Origin: Terriglobales bacterium
Lineage (GTDB): Bacteria; Acidobacteriota; Terriglobia; Terriglobales; Acidobacteriaceae
NCBI GenBank assembly: GCA_035487355.1
Contig: DATHMF010000085.1
Location: 62,001-126,000 of the forward strand
DNA length: 64,000 bases
Direction: 5' to 3'
Of the stretch, positions 16,889 to 25,054 are shown one piece after another. Each line of letters begins with the position of its first letter. The stretch's first letter is position 1. A program made the translations under genes and the position numbers. Below the pieces are notes generated by a model. That model saw nothing but the letters and a program-made list of their open reading frames with translations, did not search any database and was not told the DNA's origin.

Positions 16889-19369
16889 CTAGCGGCTGGC
16901 AGCGACGTGCTTCGCAGTGGTGGCCCCTACCTTCACAAACGTGACATCACCGTATCGATCATTTCCCGTCGTCCAGCCCTCAGCGGCCTCGCTCTCGAGC
17001 TGTGTAAGGTCTGCAAAACGCTTACTTTCTGCGCCGTCGCTGGTCACGGCGTGCGCCTTGATGCCGTGCAGCCTGATTTCGTACTCCCGCAGCGCCGGTG
17101 TATAGGAGCCAGTGGGCGCATCCGAGTCGAAATGGATTGTCGTTCCATTATCGCTGGCGACCAGGCGTTGCTGGTAGAAAGCGCCCTTCTCGTAGTCATA
17201 TGTAATGCCGTCGTCATCATAATAAGTGAACGATATTTCCGTTTTGGTTGGAAACACGTCCAGGTAGACCCGTGTTACGGGATGCTCTCCGACATATTGC
17301 TGTACGTCCTCGGTCGGCAGGATCGCACCTTCCCGTATGAAGAGAGGAATATCTGACCACGTCTCTGGATCGACGGAATAAGTTATAAACTTACCCCCTT
17401 CGTATCGCTGCCCACGAAAATAGTCAATCCACTGGCCCCGAGGCAGGTAGATACTGCGGTGCGCCTGTCCTTCACCCAAGATGGGCGCAACGAGCAGTTC
17501 GTCGCCAAACATCCACTCGTCACTGATGTATGCTGTGTGAGCGCTCTCTTCCGGGAAATCCCAGAAGAGCGGGCGCACGATGCCGGTGCCGCTTTCGTGC
17601 GCCTGACGCTCATAGGCATACATATAAGGAGTCAGGCGATAACGCAGCTCGATCGCCGCCTTGGCGTCTGCTTCAGCCTGACCGCCGTAAATCCAAGGCT
17701 GGCGGTGTTCATTGAGGTCTCCATGCACTCGCATGATGGGAACGAAAGCCGCGAATTCTATCCAGCGGGCGTAATTTTCAGCACTGGGATGTCCCCCGAA
17801 GCCGCCGGTATCCATGCTCCAGTGTGGCTCACCAAGATTGACCGCTGAGAGCATCCGCGGCGCCTGCCAGGCCATGCTGCTGAATCCGGTCCGTTCATCG
17901 CCCGACCACTCTCCGTAGGCATAACGTTGCGCGCCCAGATAAAAATTGCGGCTGATCGACCACACTCTTTGGTTTCCGAGAGAGCGTGCGCCTTCATACA
18001 TCGCCCTCTGCATGTTCGCGTGCTGGAAATTGGGAAAGAAAGCATTGCCGATCGAATCGGCCTCATCGTTCCAGAAATACTGGATTCCCGAGCGGTACGC
18101 CGGAATCATGTGCTCCCAGAACCATGCGCGAGCCGCGGGTTTGGAAAAATCGATGTCGAGCGCAGGCCGTTTCGAAAAGTATTCCTCGTACGGCTGCTCC
18201 CACTCGAAGAAAAAATTATGGTCGTAGGCATACTTGGCAGCCGTGGTCAATGCGCCATCTGGGTTGCGCAGCAGGATACGGGGCTTGAATATGCCTGCCA
18301 GCTTGATGCCCTTACCCAGCATCTCACGTGCGAATTCGCCCGAGGCGCCATCCGGATATTTGTTCGGATGGACGTTCCCCGTTCCGCTCGTGCTGTTCCA
18401 TCGCCATTCTCCGTAATCGTCTTCTCCCCAGGCCTTCCAGTCGAAATCCAGAATAAAACCATCAATGGGGATTCCCTTTGCGCGATAGTCGGCAACGATT
18501 TGCGTAACCTCCGATTGCGTTGTTCCCCACTGACTGTTCATAAAGCCAAGCGTCCACTTGGGCATCATCGGCGGGTGACCGCTGATGTCGGCCACGCCTT
18601 GCAGAATCGCCTTTGGGTCACCTACGATCGCGAAGTACTCGACATCGCTACGCGAACCCCCGCTGAACTGGAGCATGCCGCGCGAGAGATCGAATTCTCC
18701 GCCGTCTGAATCCACCAGCAAGCCATACGTGGTCGTGTATGCGAGTGGCGCCCCGCCGTCCCCCTGACGACCGGCGCGGACCGCGCCCCCGGAACGCCGC
18801 ATCCCGGCACGAATATCCTGGTACGGATCGACATTGTTCGCCGGCAGGCTGGTTCCCTCGATGCCAAAAAATGGGCCCGAGTTTTTGTAAGCGAAGCGCA
18901 GGCCGCCTCCGTACACGCCTCCCTCCTTCGGCTCCTCGAGCAGCAGGCGATTAGCGGCATCGTAGATCGCGAACCGCACCGGCTTCTTCGAGATCTTCAC
19001 GATCATCCGATCGCTCGAAATCACCATCGGGTCCGACTCCGTATCGATCTTTGCAGGAATGTCATTGCGCCAGATGCGGGTGGGATCCAGCACCGGAGTG
19101 GGTGGGCTCGTCTGGCCTTGGGGGCGATAATGGACCCGAAGGATATTGGGCTCCACGATCTGTGCGATGAGCGTATCTCCGCCGACGCGCAGCGTAAGCG
19201 TGTCGCCGCTTACCGCGAGGCTCTCAAGATTCCCCACTCCGGGCGGCGATTGCTTCGGCGCTTGCTGCGCCTGAACCCAGATGGCCGCAGCAAAGATCAA
19301 TACTGTACAGAAGACGAACGTGGCTCTCTGCCGAGGCTGAGCGCAGGGCAGATCGTTCTTATAGCTCAC
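16889..19369 (-). CDS. GH31 family alpha-glycosidase, secreted
   Basis: The start is probably GTG at 19369 with AGAGGT upstream. A signal peptide (FVFCTVLIFAAAIWVQAQ) is followed by the GH31 N-terminal beta domain, the (beta/alpha)8 barrel (GFMNSQWG, DGFILDFDWKAW) and C-terminal beta domains. By family comparison Asp435 in FWNDEADS is the likely nucleophile and Asp491 in WSGDERTG the acid/base. GH31 enzymes cleave alpha-glucosides, alpha-xylosides or related links; the subsite residues do not let me choose. It lies 162 bases downstream of a TonB receptor gene in the same direction, so the two likely share an operon. An N-terminal remnant of a close paralogue lies at 39425-39673. Confidence 0.92.
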   Translation of the reverse strand: MSYKNDLPCAQPRQRATFVFCTVLIFAAAIWVQAQQAPKQSPPGVGNLESLAVSGDTLTLRVGGDTLIAQIVEPNILRVHYRPQGQTSPPTPVLDPTRIWRNDIPAKIDTESDPMVISSDRMIVKISKKPVRFAIYDAANRLLLEEPKEGGVYGGGLRFAYKNSGPFFGIEGTSLPANNVDPYQDIRAGMRRSGGAVRAGRQGDGGAPLAYTTTYGLLVDSDGGEFDLSRGMLQFSGGSRSDVEYFAIVGDPKAILQGVADISGHPPMMPKWTLGFMNSQWGTTQSEVTQIVADYRAKGIPIDGFILDFDWKAWGEDDYGEWRWNSTSGTGNVHPNKYPDGASGEFAREMLGKGIKLAGIFKPRILLRNPDGALTTAAKYAYDHNFFFEWEQPYEEYFSKRPALDIDFSKPAARAWFWEHMIPAYRSGIQYFWNDEADSIGNAFFPNFQHANMQRAMYEGARSLGNQRVWSISRNFYLGAQRYAYGEWSGDERTGFSSMAWQAPRMLSAVNLGEPHWSMDTGGFGGHPSAENYARWIEFAAFVPIMRVHGDLNEHRQPWIYGGQAEADAKAAIELRYRLTPYMYAYERQAHESGTGIVRPLFWDFPEESAHTAYISDEWMFGDELLVAPILGEGQAHRSIYLPRGQWIDYFRGQRYEGGKFITYSVDPETWSDIPLFIREGAILPTEDVQQYVGEHPVTRVYLDVFPTKTEISFTYYDDDGITYDYEKGAFYQQRLVASDNGTTIHFDSDAPTGSYTPALREYEIRLHGIKAHAVTSDGAESKRFADLTQLESEAAEGWTTGNDRYGDVTFVKVGATTAKHVAASR

Positions 19370-19531
19370 TCAGACCTCTCGCGTTTCCAGCTCAGAATAC
19401 GCATCGCGATCATAAGGTTGCCTTAGGCTGACTCGTGTGTTCGCGAAAGAGCATGCGTCTGCTCGCGTCAATCGCCCGATTCCCCAGGGCCACTGCGACG
19501 CCAGCTAGTAGCTGGAAGCCATTAGCTTCTC

Positions 19532-22500
19532 TCAGAACGTGATTTTTCCCGCCAAGGTTACCGCGCGGTTACCGCTCGCTGTGCCGGTTACCAGGCCATA
19601 GCTGCTATTGGTCAAATCCACTGTCGGAAGATCGAACTGCGGCGTGTTTGTGGCATTTAAAGCTTCTATGCGCAGCTCCATTCCGACGCGTTCAGTAAAT
19701 GAAAACCGGCGCGATACGGAGGCATCCATGTTGAAAAACTTGGGTCCAGCAAATGCATACCGAGCCATGTTCCCCAATGTGCCGTTGGGCACAGCAGGAC
19801 AAGGCGAGCCCGGCGCCGGACTCTGGGTCACCGGGCAGAAGGCGGCAGTATCAAACCACGGGTTGCCTTTGCCAATTCCGCCCAGTATATGGAAAGGTGC
19901 GATCTGGATTGGCGTCTGTGTCGTGCCGTTGGCGTTGAGCGAGCTGCCACTGGCAACAAAGTGGAGCGGCCTGCCTGTCATGAACGTCGGCACCGCGCTG
20001 ATCTGCCAGCCTCCGGCAATCCAGCTTTCCCATCCTGACTTCAGGAACATTTTTCCTCTGCCGAAAGGCAAGTCATAGATGAAGCTTTGCGTCAGGACGT
20101 GCCGGCGATCCTGGCTGGTGACAGAGTAGTTGCGATGGAACCCCTGGGCCGTAACACCGTTGATGGTATCAAGGTAGAAGGTGGGGCTCCCGCCATCGCT
20201 TCCCAAGTCGGACCGGAATGCCAAAGCCTTGGAGAAGGTATACGAGGTGGTCATCAGGAAACCGCTTGACCATTTATGGTCGAGCTTGACCTGTAACGCG
20301 TTGTAATTCGAGGATGTCCGTTTGAACAGGAAGTTGCTGGCGCCTGTCCTGCCGAACTGGTCGCAAATAGGCCGGATGTGACAGTCATCTTTCATCAGCG
20401 TGGTGGGGGTCGCTGTAGGCGCGCAGCCGCTGCTAGCGTTCGCATATTGACAGATTCCTGGAACCAGAGCGGCGTTCAGATCGATGGTCATGGGCACGCG
20501 CACACCGTGATTGCCCACGTATGCTGCGTCTACCACGAAGTTCTTCGGCAAGGCGTATTGGATTGCGAAGTTCCACGCTTCTATGTAAGGCTGGCGGAAG
20601 TTCTTGTCAATGATGTTCAGGCTGTCACCAGAATGGGTTGTGGCCTGGGCGGGTCCGGCAGGCAGCGTGCGGCGGTCGGGAAGCACGATGATGCCGTTGG
20701 CGGGGATGATAGCGGTCACGGGAGCGGGGAACCCTTTTGCCATACTGGCTGCTTCCTGGCCTCTTCCGTAATCAAAGGTGGGGATGGAATGACTGTCGAG
20801 GGCAGTGGCAGCATTGCCCTGGCGTACCGGGAAGTCCCAGGCATACTGGTTGTTGGTAAAGGGTTCGTAGCTGATGCCGAAGCCGCTGCGCACCACCAGT
20901 TTTTCCGTCAAGCGGTAGGCCACGCCAAAGCGCGGAGCAAAGTAGGTGTAGGAGGTTGTGCGTCCCAGGTTCAATGGGTTGCTGCCGATTCCGGCCAGAA
21001 CCAGGGAGTTGGTCGTCGGGTCATAGTTGGAGAAGCCTCCGGAGTGATGCGGCGTCGGCGGGAAGTATAGCTCCCAGCGCAGGCCAGCGTTCACCGTCAG
21101 CCTTGGGTTCACCTGCCAGGTGTCTCCCGCATAGGTAAACATCTCAGTCTCACGCCAGGACCCTGATTGAAATGAGAGATCACGGCCAACCACGGTTGGC
21201 GCATCCAGCAGAAAGGCAGCGAGATTATTGGCAGAGCCGGTTTTGGATGATCCATTGTCGGTCGTACCCGTGCCGAACCTGAAGACCCCGCGCGGCGAGA
21301 AGTCCTGCGACTGCACCAGGTCGTCGCGCAGCCTTCGCAGGTCGAGCCCCCATTTGAAGGTATGGTTGCCCCAGATCTTGGTCCAGTTGGTCACGCCGTT
21401 GATATTGGTCTCGCCGCGGTCCCAGGGTTGGCTGGCCGAGTAACCAACCATCGGGCTGGAAAAGCCACCCTGGATATCGATCCCAGTCAGCCCGCTGGTA
21501 AAGGGGTTGAGGTTTACGCCTTTTATGCCCAGGGCGTCGGAGGCATTCGAGCCAAAGTCGCTTTGATGGGTGACATTCCTGTAGTGATCAATGCCGATGC
21601 GCGTCTCGGAGATCAACGTTGGCGAGAAAACGTGGGTCTGATTCAGAGCGCCGCTTTGTACGTGCTGGACTCCGGTGCCCTGAAAGCCGCCGCCTTTGGG
21701 ACCGCCGGCCAATCCAAAGACCGGCTGATCGCTGACGTTTGCTACGGCCCGGCTGAAGCGGAAGGCATAGCGATCGTTCTCAGTGCGGTTGAAGTCGAAC
21801 TTGGTATCAAAAGAAGTCGTGGTTTTCAGAAAATTCGTTACTGCCTGGTAGTTCGGGCCTGTCCCAGGGTTCAATACGTTCGTTCCCGGAACCAGGCCGA
21901 GGATTTTCTGCGAGAGGGTCGTAATGCGGCTTGCAGGAATAATATTGCCAGGGAATGGCGTTCGGCTCGCGGCTGCCACGGGAATAGGGTTGCCGTTTGC
22001 GTCGAGGACCAGAGTCCGGTGTGTGGCATCGGTCGTTTGAAACGGATCGTAAATGACTGTGTTAGGAAGGACAGAACTGAAATCCCCGTTGCGGAACGCC
22101 GCCGTCGGCAGGGTGAACTGGTCAAACTTTCCGCGCAAGTCATCGATCCGCAGGATATCGCCAAAGAAGAACAACTTCTTCTTAAAAATGGGTCCGCCAA
22201 TGGTGCCGCCATAGTAGTTATAGACGCCCTTGCCCTTCGGCACTACTTTCGTATCCTGAAAAAACGGCACTGCCGCTAACGCGCTGATGCGGTTGTATTC
22301 GTACACCGAGCCGTGGAATTCGTTGGTACCAGACTTCAACTGCACGTTGGTCACTGCCCCGCCCGCACGGCCAAATTCAGCAGAGTAGTTGCCCGTGGTC
22401 ACATCCACCGTCTCGATCGCCTCCGCGGGTGGAATGTAGACCTGCAGCAGACCGGTGCGTTCGTTGTCATCCACGCCATCAAGCTTCAGATCATTGAACT

Positions 22501-23089
22501 CTCGCGACTGGCCGTTCACCTCGGTGGACAGACTGTCTTGCGAATTGAAGAACTCGGAGTGCTCGCGATGGGCGCGCGTGGTGCCGGGTACAAGGTTCAA
22601 CAGGTTTTGGAAGTTGCGGTTCGTGCCCAGAGGAAGCTTCGTCACTTGTAGAGCCTCCATCTTGCGGCCGACATCGGCGCGATCCGTTTGCAGTAACGGC
22701 AAATCTCCCGTGACCGCCACGGTTTCGCTGACTTCTCCCAGATCCAACCGGAGATTGACCCGGACCGTGCTGTTGACCGCGACCTCCACCTTGGGTCGTA
22801 ACTCTTTTTTGAATCCCGGATGCTCGACCACGACCTCGTACACGCCGGGCGGAAGATCCGGGAACTCGTAGTTGCCGCTGGCATTGGTGGTTGTGCCGCG
22901 CCCCACGCCAGTTTTCAGTTCGGTGATCGTCACCTTTGCGCCGCTCACCACCGCACTCGTAGAATCAACTACGGTTCCCAGCAACGTGCCATTCACTGCC
23001 TGAGCCAGCATTGGGTTCGAAGCAACCACAACCAGCAACGCGCTCGCCAGAATTGCTATTATTCGAGATGTGAACTGTGTCCGCAGCAT
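19532..23089 (-). CDS. TonB-dependent receptor, Oar-like, with carboxypeptidase-regulatory domain
   Basis: The ATG at 23089 follows AGGAGG. A signal peptide ends NPMLAQA. Residues 33-120 form a carboxypeptidase-regulatory-like beta domain (GTVVDSTSAVVSGAKVTITE, then GNYEFPDLPPGVYEVVV). A plug domain (VNGQSREFNDLKLDGVDDNE) and a long beta barrel follow, ending AGKITF with the usual terminal aromatic residue. At 1185 residues it is typical for acidobacterial receptors thought to import oligosaccharides or similar ligands. No SusD partner is present, unlike Bacteroidetes loci. A perfect 16-base palindrome about 100 bases upstream is a likely operator, and the GH31 gene follows downstream. Confidence 0.92.
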   Translation of the reverse strand: MLRTQFTSRIIAILASALLVVVASNPMLAQAVNGTLLGTVVDSTSAVVSGAKVTITELKTGVGRGTTTNASGNYEFPDLPPGVYEVVVEHPGFKKELRPKVEVAVNSTVRVNLRLDLGEVSETVAVTGDLPLLQTDRADVGRKMEALQVTKLPLGTNRNFQNLLNLVPGTTRAHREHSEFFNSQDSLSTEVNGQSREFNDLKLDGVDDNERTGLLQVYIPPAEAIETVDVTTGNYSAEFGRAGGAVTNVQLKSGTNEFHGSVYEYNRISALAAVPFFQDTKVVPKGKGVYNYYGGTIGGPIFKKKLFFFGDILRIDDLRGKFDQFTLPTAAFRNGDFSSVLPNTVIYDPFQTTDATHRTLVLDANGNPIPVAAASRTPFPGNIIPASRITTLSQKILGLVPGTNVLNPGTGPNYQAVTNFLKTTTSFDTKFDFNRTENDRYAFRFSRAVANVSDQPVFGLAGGPKGGGFQGTGVQHVQSGALNQTHVFSPTLISETRIGIDHYRNVTHQSDFGSNASDALGIKGVNLNPFTSGLTGIDIQGGFSSPMVGYSASQPWDRGETNINGVTNWTKIWGNHTFKWGLDLRRLRDDLVQSQDFSPRGVFRFGTGTTDNGSSKTGSANNLAAFLLDAPTVVGRDLSFQSGSWRETEMFTYAGDTWQVNPRLTVNAGLRWELYFPPTPHHSGGFSNYDPTTNSLVLAGIGSNPLNLGRTTSYTYFAPRFGVAYRLTEKLVVRSGFGISYEPFTNNQYAWDFPVRQGNAATALDSHSIPTFDYGRGQEAASMAKGFPAPVTAIIPANGIIVLPDRRTLPAGPAQATTHSGDSLNIIDKNFRQPYIEAWNFAIQYALPKNFVVDAAYVGNHGVRVPMTIDLNAALVPGICQYANASSGCAPTATPTTLMKDDCHIRPICDQFGRTGASNFLFKRTSSNYNALQVKLDHKWSSGFLMTTSYTFSKALAFRSDLGSDGGSPTFYLDTINGVTAQGFHRNYSVTSQDRRHVLTQSFIYDLPFGRGKMFLKSGWESWIAGGWQISAVPTFMTGRPLHFVASGSSLNANGTTQTPIQIAPFHILGGIGKGNPWFDTAAFCPVTQSPAPGSPCPAVPNGTLGNMARYAFAGPKFFNMDASVSRRFSFTERVGMELRIEALNATNTPQFDLPTVDLTNSSYGLVTGTASGNRAVTLAGKITF

Positions 23090-23188
23090 TGTGTCCTCCT
23101 AAGTAAGGCCGTCGACCGCTTTAATGCAACGAATCCCGAGCATGGAAAACGAATCCAAGAAAAACGATTTTTCTAGACATCTGACGTA

Positions 23189-23204
23189 AGGTAATCGATT
23201 ACCT
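23189..23204. promoter_or_regulatory. Perfect 16-bp palindromic operator upstream of TonB receptor
   Basis: AGGTAATCGATTACCT is its own reverse complement with a central CG, the shape expected of a LacI-family operator. It lies 100 bases before the receptor start. Its half-site TAATCG also occurs in the tandem sites at 23432-23464. Confidence 0.65.
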
Positions 23205-23398
23205 GAACCCGTTTTGTCCCACATTACGAGACTCCGCCAGCGAGGGAAAAGTATAGCCCCTTAGAAGCCAAAACGTGCAACTAAATTTTTCGAAAGGTTG
23301 CTTGGCGGACAACGATCAGATCGGCTCGACCAGTTCGTCGTCCCACGGTGGACAGCGCATTGCTTCGGAGCATCGTTGCGAGGCTAGCCTAGGGTCAG

Positions 23399-23410
23399 AT
23401 TAACGTTAAC
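23399..23410. promoter_or_regulatory. Operator-like palindrome TTAACGTTAA
   Basis: ATTAACGTTAAC holds the same TTAACGTTAA core as the two direct repeats at 30210-30249. A nearby GGGTC also recurs, in the other orientation. Located between the divergent TonB receptor and GH76 genes. Confidence 0.5.
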
Positions 23411-23431
23411 CCCTTCGAAAACAACGTATAT

Positions 23432-23464
23432 GTAATCGTTTACTTTGCATATGTAATCGTTTAC
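23432..23464 (+). promoter_or_regulatory. Tandem operator sites upstream of GH76 gene
   Basis: Two identical copies of GTAATCGTTTAC, 21 bases apart (23432 and 23453), each within TATGTAATCGTTTACTTT. The imperfect palindrome with central CG is LacI-like. The second copy ends 15 bases before the -35 box, the same distance as in the set at 35392-35425. Two helical turns between copies suggest side-by-side binding. Confidence 0.65.
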
Positions 23465-23479
23465 TTTTACAAATTGTGC

Positions 23480-23508
23480 TTGACAGCAGCAGCTTCTCTG
23501 GATAAACT
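23480..23508 (+). promoter_or_regulatory. Sigma70-type promoter for GH76 gene
   Basis: TTGACA (23480-23485), exactly 17 bases, then TAAACT (23503-23508). It lies directly after the tandem operators and about 125 bases before the start codon. Confidence 0.65.
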
Positions 23509-23631
23509 CCGGCCCTGCTCTTGCCGGTACCCCCATTGTGCAGAGCTTGTCTTGGAAATGAGGAGGCCACATGGCGGGAGAAGCGGGAATTTGTGATGTG
23601 GTTTCGTCGAAGACAAAAGCTAGGGAAAATT

Positions 23632-24885
23632 ATGAAAATGAAAAATCCGATTGCAGGTCTGACCGCCATAATGCTTGCCATAGCAGGCCTTTTCCTTCCA
23701 CCAAGCGCCCGCGCTCGGAATGAGGCCGATGCCGACTATAAGGCCTACAATGCAGCTTTCCTGGCGCAGAAGAGCGACGGCAATTTTGTGCCCTCTAGCT
23801 ATACGAATGCGCTTTGGGCCAGCGGTATCCGCGGGAATCTTTCGTTCGAGACCGGCGGCAATCTGCCTGTCCACTCCTCTTCGACAAGTCCGCTATTGAG
23901 CGCTGCCTTCACATCCGCCAATGCCGACACTCTGATGAATTCCTATAACAATGCTTTTTACGCTGGGAACAACGGCAAGGGCTATTTCAAGAACTACCGG
24001 ACCGGCGGCGGCACCGGTTTCTGGCAACAAGCCGAAGAGATTGAAGCCGTGGAAGACGCCTATGAGCGATCGGGAAATTATCGAACGATGATTGTTTCTC
24101 TGCTCAACGGCTTTGCCAGCATTCGCGGCAGCAACTGGTCGTCTAACATTTTTAACGACGATATCATGTGGGCGACCATCGCCTTCGCGCGTGGATACCA
24201 GATCACCGGCGATGCCACGTTTCTCAGCATCGCGGAAACCAACTACGCCATTGCTTTTAACCGCGGATGGGACCCTGTTGCCGGAGGCTTGTTTTGGACT
24301 ACCGCCAAGAATTCAAAGAATGCATGTGTGGAAGGTCCTGGTTCGATCGCCGCCCACCTGCTTTATGAAATTACGGGCAAGACAAGTTACCGGCAGCAGT
24401 CGGCGGCCATCTTCAATTTCCTGCAAGCGCGGCTTTGGAATTCGAGCATTGGCAACGTTTATGACAATTTAAGCAACCATGGGGCCACGACCTACAACCA
24501 GGGCACGTTTATTCGCGCCGCTGAGCTCAATGGAAACATCGCTGCCGCGAACTTGGCTGCCAAGTATTTGATGAGCATGGGCAGCACCACTCCCGCGTCC
24601 CATGGATATAACATCATGCCTAATTACAAGACCGCCAACAACAATTCCGGCTTCAATAGCATTGCGATTCGCTGGGTAGCGCGGTTCATGAAAGATAAGG
24701 GCCTGCAAAGCACCTACCTGGGATGGTTGCAGGCCAACGCCCAGGCAGCCTGGAATGTTATTCGAATCTCGGATGATCTCTCCTGGCAGGACTGGCATGA
24801 TGTCCTTCCAGGCGGAACGCTCGTTGGTTCCTGGGACTGTGTCAGTTCGGTTACGGCGCTGCAAGATGTACCGCCACCGCAATAG
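23632..24885 (+). CDS. GH76 family alpha-1,6-mannanase, secreted
   Basis: The start is taken at ATG 23632, after TAGGGA; a longer start at 23599 is possible. A signal peptide (TAIMLAIAGLFLPPSARA) precedes a single (alpha/alpha)6-barrel domain. The adjacent aspartates of FNDDIMW (Asp176, Asp177) are the catalytic pair known in GH76 endo-alpha-1,6-mannanases. Other family features are the GNNGKGYFKNYR and FWQQAEEIEAVEDAYE segments. The enzyme would cut the alpha-1,6-mannan backbone of fungal or yeast mannoproteins outside the cell. No carbohydrate-binding module is attached. It is preceded by its own promoter with tandem operators and divergent from the TonB receptor gene, suggesting joint induction by a mannose-containing glycan. 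Confidence 0.9.
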   Translation: MKMKNPIAGLTAIMLAIAGLFLPPSARARNEADADYKAYNAAFLAQKSDGNFVPSSYTNALWASGIRGNLSFETGGNLPVHSSSTSPLLSAAFTSANADTLMNSYNNAFYAGNNGKGYFKNYRTGGGTGFWQQAEEIEAVEDAYERSGNYRTMIVSLLNGFASIRGSNWSSNIFNDDIMWATIAFARGYQITGDATFLSIAETNYAIAFNRGWDPVAGGLFWTTAKNSKNACVEGPGSIAAHLLYEITGKTSYRQQSAAIFNFLQARLWNSSIGNVYDNLSNHGATTYNQGTFIRAAELNGNIAAANLAAKYLMSMGSTTPASHGYNIMPNYKTANNNSGFNSIAIRWVARFMKDKGLQSTYLGWLQANAQAAWNVIRISDDLSWQDWHDVLPGGTLVGSWDCVSSVTALQDVPPPQ

Positions 24886-25054
24886 GCACGTCATCCTGTG
24901 CGTGCGGGGTTGCCCTTCGGATTTCTCCCGAGTCACGGCAAAACCGGCAGCCATTCTCGAGATTGCACCGCGATTCAGTTGCAACGTGTGCAATGCGGCG
25001 TGACTATCCCACCCCAGAGAAGCGGATATCGCAGTTTGTGAATCGCCATGAACA

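Noticed and set aside
21362..22279. A 305-codon plus-strand frame inside the TonB receptor gene
   Set aside because: The minus strand encodes an unmistakable receptor; the plus frame shows no family features.
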